Below are positions 27,888-34,819 of a DNA stretch of 35,348 bases, in pieces. The notes below the pieces were generated by a model, which saw only the letters and a program-made list of their open reading frames with translations, did not search any database and was not told the DNA's origin. Position 1 is the stretch's first letter. Each line of letters begins with the position of its first letter. The stretch comes from Actinomycetota bacterium (GTDB lineage: Bacteria > Actinomycetota > Acidimicrobiia > IMCC26256 > PALSA-610): assembly GCA_005773635.1 (NCBI GenBank), contig SXHN01000116.1:1-35348 (forward strand). The letters run 5' to 3'. Made by a program: the position numbers and the translations under genes.

Positions 27888-28499
27888 CTATTTCAGCGTC
27901 TGTTGACCTTGACAGAGGCGAAACGCCGAGTCTCCATAGAGAAATTGTCCACACGACTTTCCGCCACTCATGTCCAAACTCACGACACGGTACGCGCCGC
28001 CCGCAAAGGTTGCTCCTTCAGCGACGTCATAGACCACAGACCCCACTTGCACATGGGCCTTCGTCGCCCCTGCCGCGTTGCGATACACATCAATGAGCGT
28101 CACAGTTTGGCCAGGGCCCGGGTTGTTGCTTGGCGCAATCGTGGTAGTCGTCGACCCTGACCCAGCGCCCGTTGTTGTCGTCGCGCTTGGTCGCGATGTT
28201 GTGGTGGTATCCGACTCGATTTGAATCACGGGCTCAAAGGGGTTTTTGGTTCCGTACACCTGGAACGTCGAGGGGGTCGTCGGAGTCTTAGCTGGTCGTG
28301 TCGTCTTGGTCGTTTTCGGTGGGGTCTTGCGCGTCGTCGACGTCGCGTTCAATCGTGGTTCAAAAGGATTATCTGCAACGCTGGGCGCTTTGGCAGATTC
28401 AGTATTGTCGACAAAGAACGTCTTGGCTACAAACACTGCAATCAGCAGCCCCATCAGTGAACCGAGGATCATCAGACGTCGTCGTTCCTGAGCAGGCAT
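27888..28499 (-). CDS. PilP-like type IV pilus assembly protein (tentative)
   Basis: The 203-residue product has one membrane helix at residues 9-27 and an extracytoplasmic remainder. Residues 50-125 are a Thr/Ser/Pro-rich flexible linker. An NPFEP motif occurs twice, at 44-48 and 86-90, resembling the (N/D)PF-P motif of PilP and GspC family proteins. The C-terminal 75 residues form a small beta domain (TVTLIDVYR, VVYDVAEGATFAGGAYRVVSL) with a Cys pair (183, 196), like the HR/PilP fold. The ATG shares one base-step with the pilO stop (TGATG). Position after PilO in the M-N-O-P order supports a PilP role. The assignment is from context and motif, not strong similarity. Confidence 0.6.
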   Translation of the reverse strand: MPAQERRRLMILGSLMGLLIAVFVAKTFFVDNTESAKAPSVADNPFEPRLNATSTTRKTPPKTTKTTRPAKTPTTPSTFQVYGTKNPFEPVIQIESDTTTTSRPSATTTTGAGSGSTTTTIAPSNNPGPGQTVTLIDVYRNAAGATKAHVQVGSVVYDVAEGATFAGGAYRVVSLDMSGGKSCGQFLYGDSAFRLCQGQQTLK

Positions 28500-29179
28500 C
28501 AGGTGTTACCCCCCGTTGTGGCGGTTGCGGGCACCGAGGTAGTGGTTGCGCCGCCAGCGGTCGGCGTCTTTGGCCGAACTGACCCAGCGGGCGGCGCGAC
28601 TACCGCTTGAGTAAACATGCGGGCACTCAGTGTGACGGTCAAATTCGGTGCGCCATTGCGATTCTGCCCTGAGGTCGTTGGGGTCGAACCACTACTCGAA
28701 CCTGACTCCTCTCCACCTGCCGCGACATTGATGGTGTCAACAACAACGATGCGTTGTAACGCTTCGAGGCGATTGAGGTAGTCAAGAACTTGAAAGAATC
28801 CGCCCGACACGACGATTTGCATGCGAATCTCTGAAGGGCCTACACCTGCAACAGGCGTCGCGGGTTGAATCGACACCCAATCGACACCTGCCTTCACCTT
28901 CAGGTCTTGGGCGCTGCGGATGAATCCTTCTAGATCAGTTTTCACTGGGACTGCGGTATTCAACCGATCCAATTTTGCCTGAAACTCCGGGCCTTGTTTC
29001 GCGATCTCACGCAAGGCATTGAGTTGCGCTTTGAGCGCCGTCTCGGTCTGTTGAGCGGTGTCAACACGCGTCTTGGCTTTATCGACCGACTCGCCTGCGG
29101 GGCCGAATAACAAAGCATTCCATGCGATGAGCACCACAACCAACAGCAAAGCGGCAACGATTGCAATACGAGCCTTCAT
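28499..29179 (-). CDS. pilO: Type IV pilus inner-membrane alignment protein PilO
   Basis: The 226-residue protein has one membrane helix (residues 5-25), then a coiled coil (30-85: VDKAKTRVDTAQQTETALKAQLNAL) and an alpha/beta ferredoxin-like domain with FIRSAQDL, and VVSGGFFQVLDYLNRLEALQRIVVVDTI. This is the PilO pattern. The last 70 residues are Ser/Thr/Pro/Gly-rich and probably disordered. PilO pairs with PilN to form the periplasm-side ring that links motor and secretin in diderms; in a monoderm the partner is uncertain. It overlaps the pilM-pilN gene by 4 bases (ATGA). Confidence 0.9.
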   Translation of the reverse strand: MKARIAIVAALLLVVVLIAWNALLFGPAGESVDKAKTRVDTAQQTETALKAQLNALREIAKQGPEFQAKLDRLNTAVPVKTDLEGFIRSAQDLKVKAGVDWVSIQPATPVAGVGPSEIRMQIVVSGGFFQVLDYLNRLEALQRIVVVDTINVAAGGEESGSSSGSTPTTSGQNRNGAPNLTVTLSARMFTQAVVAPPAGSVRPKTPTAGGATTTSVPATATTGGNT

Positions 29180-30906
29180 CGTTGTCCCCCTTCGTCGTTG
29201 CCACGTTGCGATCGAGCGGAATCCGTGAGGTCAGCGGTCGACTGGAACGTCACCACGTCGCGATTGCCGAGTTCCGACTTTTGAGCTTGGGGGATCCACA
29301 AGTTCGAGTACGCCGGCATTTGACTCACTCGCTTGAGCCAATCTGCTATCGACACAAAATCCAAACCTGTCGCAGTGAACGACACAGAACCTTGCAACGA
29401 TGCGGCGGCCAATTTACTCGCCGAATTGGCTCTGGTTGGCGAACCGGTCGTTGGAGCAGCCGCGCTCACGGTGACCGAACCTTGGAATCCGGTAAGCCAA
29501 ACACTATTCGGCATCGTTCGTGCAAGTTCGTTCAACATCGACGCCCAAGACACATCAGATGTCAACACGGCGTCTACTTGTGCAGTGAGCACCTTCAACT
29601 TTTCTTGCGTCGCTGCCTGTCGTTGAAGGCTGTTGATCTTTGTTTGCGTTGCCGCGTTGGTTCGTTCAACTGACGTAGCTTCTTCGTTCAGCTCCGACGC
29701 GCGATTATTGCGAGCAATGGTCGGAACCGCAAGACCCGCAATGAGCACTCCAGCTGCCGCCGCGCCGATCAGCGTTCGGCGAGAAGCCCACGACGACGAA
29801 GTCTTCGGGTCGTAATCGGGCAGGAGGTTGATAATGGCAGTGCGTCCGGAGTCACCCAGCGCAAGCCCGACGGCTGCGCTCATGTAGGGGTCAAGTCTCG
29901 GTAAATCATCGACCGAGAATCCGATGTCATCCACCTCAAGGCGGTGTCGCGGCATCGCACGGTCAATCGGAACGCCGAGCAACGCGCCCAATCGATCTTG
30001 CACGCCCGCCATCAGCGCGCCGCCACCAGTCAATTGCACTCGCGTCAATCGCGCCGCGCCAGGCTGATTGCGGTAGTAGTCGAGCGAGCTGCGAATTTCG
30101 TCGAGCAGTGCACCGAAAGGCCGCTCGGTTGCAGCTTTTGCTTGGCTCACTGCGTCGTCATCGACGAGCCCGATTTGTCGTTTCAACGATTCCGCTTGGT
30201 CGTACGTCGCGTCGAGTGAAGCCGCTATCGCTTCAGTCAATAACCGCCCGCCACTGCCCAGCACACGCACGAACCGTGGCATGCCACCTTCGTGCACCAC
30301 CACGCTGGTAACGCCACCACCAATACTTACAATGCCTTCTGCGCCGCCATCGTGATCGCTCGTCGTCGCGAGACTGCGCACAAGAGCCAGCGGAATCAGA
30401 TCGACGGATTCGACAGGCAATCCTGCGGACTCAACGGCTTCGACTAAACGCAGCACCATAGAACGCTGTGCAGCAGCGAGCAATACCCGCATGACAGGTT
30501 CACCATCATTGTCAGCGCCGTGACTGGCTTCAGGAATGTACTCATCGAGCACAGCGAAGTCGACAACTGCTTCATCGACGGGTATCGGTATGAGTTCTTG
30601 TATTTGAAAGCGAAGCGCACCGGCAAGATCGGCGCGCGACATCACCGGCATTTCGATTTGACGAACGATGAGACGCGGACTTGCTATCCCGACGCGCACA
30701 GGCGCTTTGCGCAATCCAACTTCCGCGCGCAATCGTTTTATCGCCTCGGTAACCGCTGCGTCTTGAGCGACTTCGCCTTCGCGCATTGAATCGCGCGGCA
30801 ATGCCACCTGACCGAACGCGGTCAAGCGGGGTGGATCACCCGGAACGATTTCCGCGACCGCGATCGCGTTCGTTCCGATATCGAGGCCAATTAAGCGACG
30901 GGCCAC
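29176..30906 (-). CDS. pilM: PilM-PilN fusion protein, type IV pilus assembly
   Basis: The 576-residue protein joins two pilus proteins usually made separately. Residues 1-350 are PilM, an actin-like cytoplasmic ATP-binding protein: LIGLDIGTNAIAVAEI (phosphate 1), RFQIQELIPIPVDEAVVDF, GIVSIGGGVTSVVV (phosphate 2) and LTGGGALMAGV (adenosine). Residues 358-364 read INLLPD, the short PilN motif that in separate proteins docks into PilM. A membrane helix (378-397), a coiled coil (400-450) and a PilN alpha/beta domain (451-565, with SWASMLNELARTMPNSVWLTGF) follow. The frame is continuous with no internal start and ribosome binding site at the junction. The start overlaps the HTH gene by 16 bases, and pilO follows with a 4-base overlap. 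Confidence 0.92.
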   Translation of the reverse strand: MARRLIGLDIGTNAIAVAEIVPGDPPRLTAFGQVALPRDSMREGEVAQDAAVTEAIKRLRAEVGLRKAPVRVGIASPRLIVRQIEMPVMSRADLAGALRFQIQELIPIPVDEAVVDFAVLDEYIPEASHGADNDGEPVMRVLLAAAQRSMVLRLVEAVESAGLPVESVDLIPLALVRSLATTSDHDGGAEGIVSIGGGVTSVVVHEGGMPRFVRVLGSGGRLLTEAIAASLDATYDQAESLKRQIGLVDDDAVSQAKAATERPFGALLDEIRSSLDYYRNQPGAARLTRVQLTGGGALMAGVQDRLGALLGVPIDRAMPRHRLEVDDIGFSVDDLPRLDPYMSAAVGLALGDSGRTAIINLLPDYDPKTSSSWASRRTLIGAAAAGVLIAGLAVPTIARNNRASELNEEATSVERTNAATQTKINSLQRQAATQEKLKVLTAQVDAVLTSDVSWASMLNELARTMPNSVWLTGFQGSVTVSAAAPTTGSPTRANSASKLAAASLQGSVSFTATGLDFVSIADWLKRVSQMPAYSNLWIPQAQKSELGNRDVVTFQSTADLTDSARSQRGNDEGGQR

Positions 30907-31109
30907 GTGCTTCCCCCTGCACTCAAGCCCGCGTTGACCGTGCGAGCTTCGAGGAACGACTCGACGTCTTCAGCTCGCAATCGGAAGTGTTTTCCGACTC
31001 GGATTGCGGGCATGTCACCATCTCGAATGAGTCGATACACCGTCATCGTCGAGACGCGCATTGACTCCGCCACTTCACGAACCGTCAACAATTGATGCTC
31101 AGTAGTCAA
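30891..31109 (-). CDS. Small excisionase-type helix-turn-helix DNA-binding protein
   Basis: The 72-residue product is nearly all one HTH_17 / excisionase-family winged helix: LLTVREVAESMRVSTMTVYRLIRDGDMPAIRVGKHFRLRAEDVESFLEAR. The start is TTG 31109, supported by AGGAGGGGAG 4-8 bases upstream; no ATG or GTG lies earlier in the frame. Its end overlaps the PilM-PilN start by 16 bases, so it is the first gene of the pilus operon. It may regulate that operon, or it may be a BldC-like developmental regulator (inference). No integrase or phage gene is nearby, so a role as a true excisionase is unlikely. Confidence 0.85.
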   Translation of the reverse strand: MTTEHQLLTVREVAESMRVSTMTVYRLIRDGDMPAIRVGKHFRLRAEDVESFLEARTVNAGLSAGGSTWPVA

Positions 31110-31136
31110 TGTGCTCCCCTCCTATCGATTTCAGTC

Positions 31137-31166
31137 ACAGTAAGCCTCATTCACAACAATCGTCAA
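31137..31166 (-). promoter_or_regulatory. Promoter of the HTH-pilMN-pilO operon
   Basis: The minus strand has TTGACG (31161-31166), an 18-base spacer and TACTGT (31137-31142). RNA would begin about 20 bases before the TTG start of the HTH gene. This is the best sigma-70-type match in the window and probably drives the run of overlapping genes that continues into aroC. Confidence 0.6.
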
Positions 31167-31273
31167 CTTGTGCACCGTTATAAGCATTAGTAAACAATCA
31201 CAACATTGGCCCCAAACAAAACAAGCAGGTCAGACCCCCCGAATCCCAAACCTGTAATTTTGGCGAGAGAGAT

Positions 31274-32191
31274 TTACAAGAAGATGGCGGTCATGGCGCC
31301 GGCCGCGAGATACGGACCGAAGGGAATGTGGCGTCCTCGTTCGACGCGTTTCGCTGCCGCCAGCAGCAAGTACACAAGCGATCCGAGCATGACGGCGAAA
31401 ACTGTTGCGACCGCAAGGCGCGCTTGGGTTGCATTCGTTGGTTCGACCCCCTGATAGCTGCGCATTACCGCGACTCCATTGAGATAGCCAAGGACGCCAC
31501 CAAAGGTCATCGGCACCAACACAATGGGGGCAGCTATCGCGATGCCGCCGACCGAACCCAATAGGAACGGGAGAAACAACGCGTAGCCGAGCGTCGACCA
31601 GCCAAAGTACGCGGCACCAAATCCGAGAATGAGCGACAAACGCACGTCGCCGAAGCCCATTGCTTTGGGTGCGGCGAACCAGATCGCGTAGAACACAGAA
31701 AATGCAATAACTCCACCGAGGGCCGCGCGCCCGAGCGAGTTCCATTGATTGTCCACTGCGGCGCTGAGCGCGAACAGCGGCAACACCATGAATCCCGTCG
31801 GATACACAATGCGATTCGGCAACAACAGATGCTCGATATCGATCGCGCACAACGCGATCAACGCGGCGGTCAACACCAACAGTGGAATAACCACGATGGA
31901 CTCGCCGAATCGAGCGCCGACCAGTGCGAAGGCTCCGGCCGTCGATGCCTCGATAAGTGGGTACCGGTAGCTGATGCGAGTGGCGCACCGTCGACACTTG
32001 CCCCGCAGCAGCAGCCAAGAAACGACCGGGATGTTGTCGATCGGTGCGATCGGCTGGTCGCACCCTGGGCAATGCGAAGGCGGGCGAACCACTGACTCTT
32101 TTCGCGGTATTCGCCAGATCACTACGTTGAGAAATGATCCGACTGGCAGCCCTAACAGTGCGCAGACGAGAGCGACAGCTGTGGAGTTCAT
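31274..32191 (-). CDS. pilD: Type IV prepilin peptidase / N-methyltransferase
   Basis: PilD cuts the leader from prepilins after Gly and methylates the new N-terminus. It is a 305-residue multi-span membrane protein. The N-terminal GSFLNVVIWRIPR and the zinc tetracysteine (CPGC at 41-44, CRRC at 66-69) belong to the methyltransferase loop. The catalytic aspartates are Asp118 in CAIDIEHLLLPN and Asp182 in GFGDVRLS. At least six hydrophobic segments follow. Its substrates should include the pilin at 32439 and the composite prepilin at 153. The start ATG 32191 has a weak ribosome binding site. A 1170-base open frame on the same strand overlaps it and is a shadow. Confidence 0.95.
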   Translation of the reverse strand: MNSTAVALVCALLGLPVGSFLNVVIWRIPRKESVVRPPSHCPGCDQPIAPIDNIPVVSWLLLRGKCRRCATRISYRYPLIEASTAGAFALVGARFGESIVVIPLLVLTAALIALCAIDIEHLLLPNRIVYPTGFMVLPLFALSAAVDNQWNSLGRAALGGVIAFSVFYAIWFAAPKAMGFGDVRLSLILGFGAAYFGWSTLGYALFLPFLLGSVGGIAIAAPIVLVPMTFGGVLGYLNGVAVMRSYQGVEPTNATQARLAVATVFAVMLGSLVYLLLAAAKRVERGRHIPFGPYLAAGAMTAIFL

Positions 32192-32362
32192 TGGCGTTCA
32201 GCTTCATGCACGCCGGCAACCGTATCGACGTTTGTGAGCTTGACCATCGATACCCAATCGGATGCGAGCATGGGATTCCAAGAACTACTCGATCGATACA
32301 CAATCCGCGATTCACGTGACCCCCCGGTCGATTGCGGCTAACTGTGATGACTGTGTGACACC

Positions 32363-32397
32363 AAAAGGGGCTCGAGAAGCTTGTGCTTCCCGAGCCC
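32363..32397 (-). terminator. Intrinsic terminator after the major pilin gene
   Basis: A 13-base-pair stem (GGGCTCGGGAAGC with GCTTCTCGAGCCC on the minus strand, one G-U pair) closes a 4-base loop and is followed by CTTTTGG. It lies about 40 bases after the pilA stop and is the end of a monocistronic pilin message. The rest of the stretch to pilD (32192-32362) holds nothing I can identify. Confidence 0.85.
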
Positions 32398-32438
32398 ACT
32401 CTTGTGTTTTTCTATAGGTGTCGGATCAGGGTCTGGGG

Positions 32439-32936
32439 CTACCAGCCAGTCCAACCGGACGGGGTGGCCGGTGCGGTATCAGCGCAAACTCCACCGGAAG
32501 CCGCGGTTCCCTTGGCGTACTTCGTGCCAGTGCCAGCGGCATCGTCATAGGTCCAGAAGCAATCTCCAGACTTCGACTGAGTCCCGAGGTATATCTCGTT
32601 CGGAGTCGGGCTGTAGACGTTGACGTTGGTCGGGCCCGTCGAACCCGTTCCATCGTTGAACGTCAGCGACGGCTCAACCGAGAGCATGCCGGCCGCGTCT
32701 GCGGTGGTATACGCCTCAGCGTCGGTGTAAATCGTTTTCGCAGCCGTCAACGAGTTACGAAGACTCGATTGTGCCGCTCGGTCCTGTGCTCGTGATCGAG
32801 CGCCGAGGAAGGTTGGGATCGCAATCGCAATCAAGATGGCGATGATCAATACGACCACCATCAACTCAATGAGTGTGAAACCCTTTTCTTCTTCGGCGTT
32901 CCGACGACGAGCCGCAAGTTTGTGAATAGCAATCAT
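32439..32936 (-). CDS. pilA: Major type IV pilin
   Basis: The 165-residue prepilin has a short basic leader ending EEEKG, then FTLIELMVVVLIIAILIAIAIP. Processing falls after Gly19, Phe20 becomes residue 1 and Glu24 is the conserved Glu5. The long N-terminal helix runs to about residue 70. The globular head contains a Cys pair (126 and 151) that can bound a D-region loop, and the protein ends SGWTGW. The ATG at 32936 has GAAAGG about 11 bases upstream. The gene is alone between a c-di-GMP-type riboswitch leader and a strong terminator, as expected for a highly expressed, separately regulated subunit. Confidence 0.95.
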   Translation of the reverse strand: MIAIHKLAARRRNAEEEKGFTLIELMVVVLIIAILIAIAIPTFLGARSRAQDRAAQSSLRNSLTAAKTIYTDAEAYTTADAAGMLSVEPSLTFNDGTGSTGPTNVNVYSPTPNEIYLGTQSKSGDCFWTYDDAAGTGTKYAKGTAASGGVCADTAPATPSGWTGW

Positions 32937-32983
32937 GATGTTGCGTACCTTTCGGAAGTCGGGTGGGGCCTATGGCGCGGCTC

Positions 32984-32998
32984 CCCCGAAATCCGGGG
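32984..32998 (-). promoter_or_regulatory. Hairpin between riboswitch and pilA start
   Basis: The minus-strand RNA has CCCCG-GAUUU-CGGGG, a 5-base-pair stem just 3' of the riboswitch and about 50 bases before the pilA ATG. No U-run follows, so it is not a terminator. It may be part of the expression platform that controls ribosome access. Confidence 0.4.
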
Positions 32999-33000
32999 CG

Positions 33001-33114
33001 TTCCCTCGGTAGCTCGGCTGGCCGTCCGCTCTGCACGCCATTGTGCGGTCGCGGCGAGGCTCCGTTGCTTTGCGGCCCCGCCTCTCAGCGGGTGTGCCTT
33101 TTCTTGTTGGGAGT
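33001..33114 (-). promoter_or_regulatory. Cyclic di-GMP-I (GEMM) riboswitch upstream of pilA
   Basis: The minus-strand leader shows the GEMM-I layout. GGCACACC at the 5' side (consensus GGCAAACC) leads into P2, a CCCGCU/GGCGGG stem (33077-33092) closed by a GAGA GNRA tetraloop. Then comes GCCGCAAAGC (consensus GACGCAAAGC; 33067-33076), ACGGAGCC opening P3, and at the 3' end AGCCGAGCUACCGAG, close to the consensus AGCCGGGUUGCCGAA. UCCC (33109-33112) can pair with GGGA (33002-33005) to close P1. Order, spacing and tetraloop all fit. The ligand would be c-di-GMP, or 3',3'-cGAMP for the GEMM-Ib variant. It should tie major pilin synthesis to second-messenger level. Whether it turns the gene on or off cannot be decided by eye. 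Confidence 0.82.
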
Positions 33115-33124
33115 CGCAAATGAT

Positions 33125-33153
33125 CTATCGGAAGTCACGCAGCGTGATCTTTA
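33125..33153 (-). promoter_or_regulatory. Candidate pilA promoter, flagellar-sigma-like, with embedded inverted repeat
   Basis: On the minus strand, TAAAG (33149-33153) and CCGATAG (33125-33131) are separated by 17 bases. These resemble the two halves of sigma-28/WhiG promoters (TAAA and GCCGATAA), with the spacer about 2 bases longer than usual. A perfect TCACGC-A-GCGTGA inverted repeat (33135-33147) sits between them. RNA would start near 33117, right at the riboswitch 5' edge. Upstream of it, 33154-33233 shows no gene or clear signal. Confidence 0.4.
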
Positions 33154-33233
33154 ATAATCGGTAAAGATGTACGTGCATATTCGATTATTGGGACCTATTG
33201 GTGGCATCGGTCTCATCAATTGCAGGTGCAACC

Positions 33234-33268
33234 AAGAAAGCCGACCACGAAACGTGGCCGGCTTTCTT
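33234..33268 (-). terminator. Intrinsic terminator after the aldehyde dehydrogenase gene
   Basis: A near-perfect stem, AAGAAAGCCG-CCACG paired with CGTGG-CGGCTTTCTT with one A-C mismatch, closes a 3-base loop. On the minus strand it ends in GGCTTTCTTGG, about 25 bases after the dehydrogenase stop. The AT-rich base of the stem could let it work in both directions. Confidence 0.85.
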
Positions 33269-33290
33269 GAGATACTTGCAGTGGATTTTG

Positions 33291-34721
33291 TCAGAGGTTG
33301 AGTGCTTTGACTTCGAGGAATTCATCAAGCCCGAATTCGCCGAGCTCGCGGGAGTTGCCGGACTGTTTGTATCCACCAAATGGTGCAACCGGGTTGAACT
33401 TTTGCCCGTTGATATCCACTTGGCCTGCTTGCAGCCGACGAGCGACTTTCGTAGCCGACTCATTGTCGGCACCAAAGACTCCGGCGTGCAAGCCGTAAAC
33501 CGTATCGTTAGCAATTGCGACTGCGTCGTCGACGGAGTCGTAGGGAATAATCGACAAGACCGGACCAAAAATCTCCTCACGAGCAATGGTCATGGAGTTC
33601 GAAACGTTGCTGAACACCGTTGGCTTGACGTAATAACCGGTCGGGAATTCCGCAGGTGCGTCGGCGCCACCAGTCACTAGCGTTGCACCTTCTTCGATGC
33701 CCTTGTTGATATAAGCACGTACTCGGCCGCGTTGTACTTCGGAGATCAATGGGCCAAGGCCCATGTGGCCGGGGTCGGACGGGTCGCCTAACGCGAACGT
33801 CTCAGCGGCGGCTTTCACCTTGGCAACGATTGTGTCGTGCTGGTCACGCGGCACGAGCATGCGAGTCCACGCGATACAAGTCTGGCCCGCATTCATGTAG
33901 CACGACCCAAGCCCGGCACCTACGGCGGTGTCGAGCTGTTCGTCGCTCAACCCCGGCAAAATCACAAACGGGGATTTGCCGCCGAGCTCAAGCGCTACAC
34001 GCTTCACGGTCTGTGCGGCAAGCTCTGAAACACGTTTGCCTGCTCGCGTTGACCCAGTAAACGAAACCATATTGACATCAGGATGCGAGGCAATCGCTTC
34101 GCCGACAGTTGGGCCGTCACCACTCACCAAGTTGAATACGCCGGCGGGAATACCGGCGTCGTCCATGATCTCCGCAAGGATGAAGGCATTGAGTGGCGCG
34201 ACTTCGCTTGGCTTCAGCACGATCGTGCAGCCAGCGATCAGCGCTGGGGCGACCTTGGCGACGATCTGATGCAACGGGTAGTTCCATGGCGTGATGCAGC
34301 CGACCACACCGATTGGTTCCTTCACGACAAGCGTCGCACCAATCTCCTGTTCGAATTTGTAGGTCTTGGCAATCTCGACGTAGCTGCCCATGACCGCTTG
34401 GGGAAGCCCGGCTTGAATCATCCCCGACCAAAACACCGGCATTCCGACTTCGGCGGAAATCGTCGCCGCGATCTCCGCGCTACGAGCTCCGAGGCCTTCG
34501 GCGAGTGCCTGTACGAATTTGGCGCGGTCGTCGACCGAACGATCGCTCCACTCCACAAGTGCCGACTTCGCCGCCGCGACGGCCTTGTTGACATCTTCGA
34601 CGGAGCCCGCGGGAATCGAACCGATCACCGTCTCAGTGGCAGCACCGATCACGTCGATCGTGCCTTTCCCTGTAGATGGGATCCAACTTCCGTCGATGTA
34701 CAGCTTGTCGCGTGTTTGCAT
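33291..34721 (-). CDS. NAD(P)-dependent aldehyde dehydrogenase
   Basis: The 476-residue soluble enzyme oxidises an aldehyde to the acid. The family motifs are in order: TPWNYPL with Asn147, [17 protein letters not shown] (cofactor loop), Glu245 in LELGGKSP, the nucleophile Cys282 in [21 protein letters not shown], and [26 protein letters not shown] at the C-terminus. The sequence looks like the broad-substrate ALDH group used on semialdehydes or aromatic and aliphatic aldehydes; the substrate cannot be named. The ATG at 34721 has AAGGA about 6 bases upstream. It stands alone between two terminators. A short inverted repeat (CGTTG-GGCT-CAACG, 34743-34756) lies just upstream and could be an operator. 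Confidence 0.93.
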   Translation of the reverse strand: MQTRDKLYIDGSWIPSTGKGTIDVIGAATETVIGSIPAGSVEDVNKAVAAAKSALVEWSDRSVDDRAKFVQALAEGLGARSAEIAATISAEVGMPVFWSGMIQAGLPQAVMGSYVEIAKTYKFEQEIGATLVVKEPIGVVGCITPWNYPLHQIVAKVAPALIAGCTIVLKPSEVAPLNAFILAEIMDDAGIPAGVFNLVSGDGPTVGEAIASHPDVNMVSFTGSTRAGKRVSELAAQTVKRVALELGGKSPFVILPGLSDEQLDTAVGAGLGSCYMNAGQTCIAWTRMLVPRDQHDTIVAKVKAAAETFALGDPSDPGHMGLGPLISEVQRGRVRAYINKGIEEGATLVTGGADAPAEFPTGYYVKPTVFSNVSNSMTIAREEIFGPVLSIIPYDSVDDAVAIANDTVYGLHAGVFGADNESATKVARRLQAGQVDINGQKFNPVAPFGGYKQSGNSRELGEFGLDEFLEVKALNL

Positions 34722-34771
34722 AAGGAATCCTTACTCAGGGAACGTTGGGCTCAACGCTATCCCACAATGCA

Positions 34772-34798
34772 AAGTGGCGCCCCTCGGGGGCGCCACTT
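34772..34798 (-). terminator. Intrinsic terminator after flagellin
   Basis: A perfect 12-base-pair stem (AAGTGGCGCCCC with GGGGCGCCACTT) closes a 3-base loop and is followed on the minus strand by TGCATTG, so the U-run is short. It lies 21 bases after the flagellin stop. Confidence 0.75.
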
Positions 34799-34819
34799 CG
34801 ATCCAAAGCAGATTCCTGA

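Noticed and set aside
30891-31109. Excisionase-like HTH as a sign of a prophage or integrative element
   Set aside because: No integrase, attachment-site repeat or phage gene is nearby; it is the first gene of a pilus operon.
31230-32399. A 389-codon open frame on the minus strand overlapping pilD
   Set aside because: It is out of frame with the clear prepilin peptidase and its product is Arg/Ser-rich with no motif, a typical GC-rich shadow.
32951-33136. Two copies of TCGGAAGTC flanking the pilA leader as a possible direct-repeat operator
   Set aside because: They are only 9 bases, 170 bases apart, and one covers the promoter while the other covers the ribosome binding site. Chance is a sufficient explanation.
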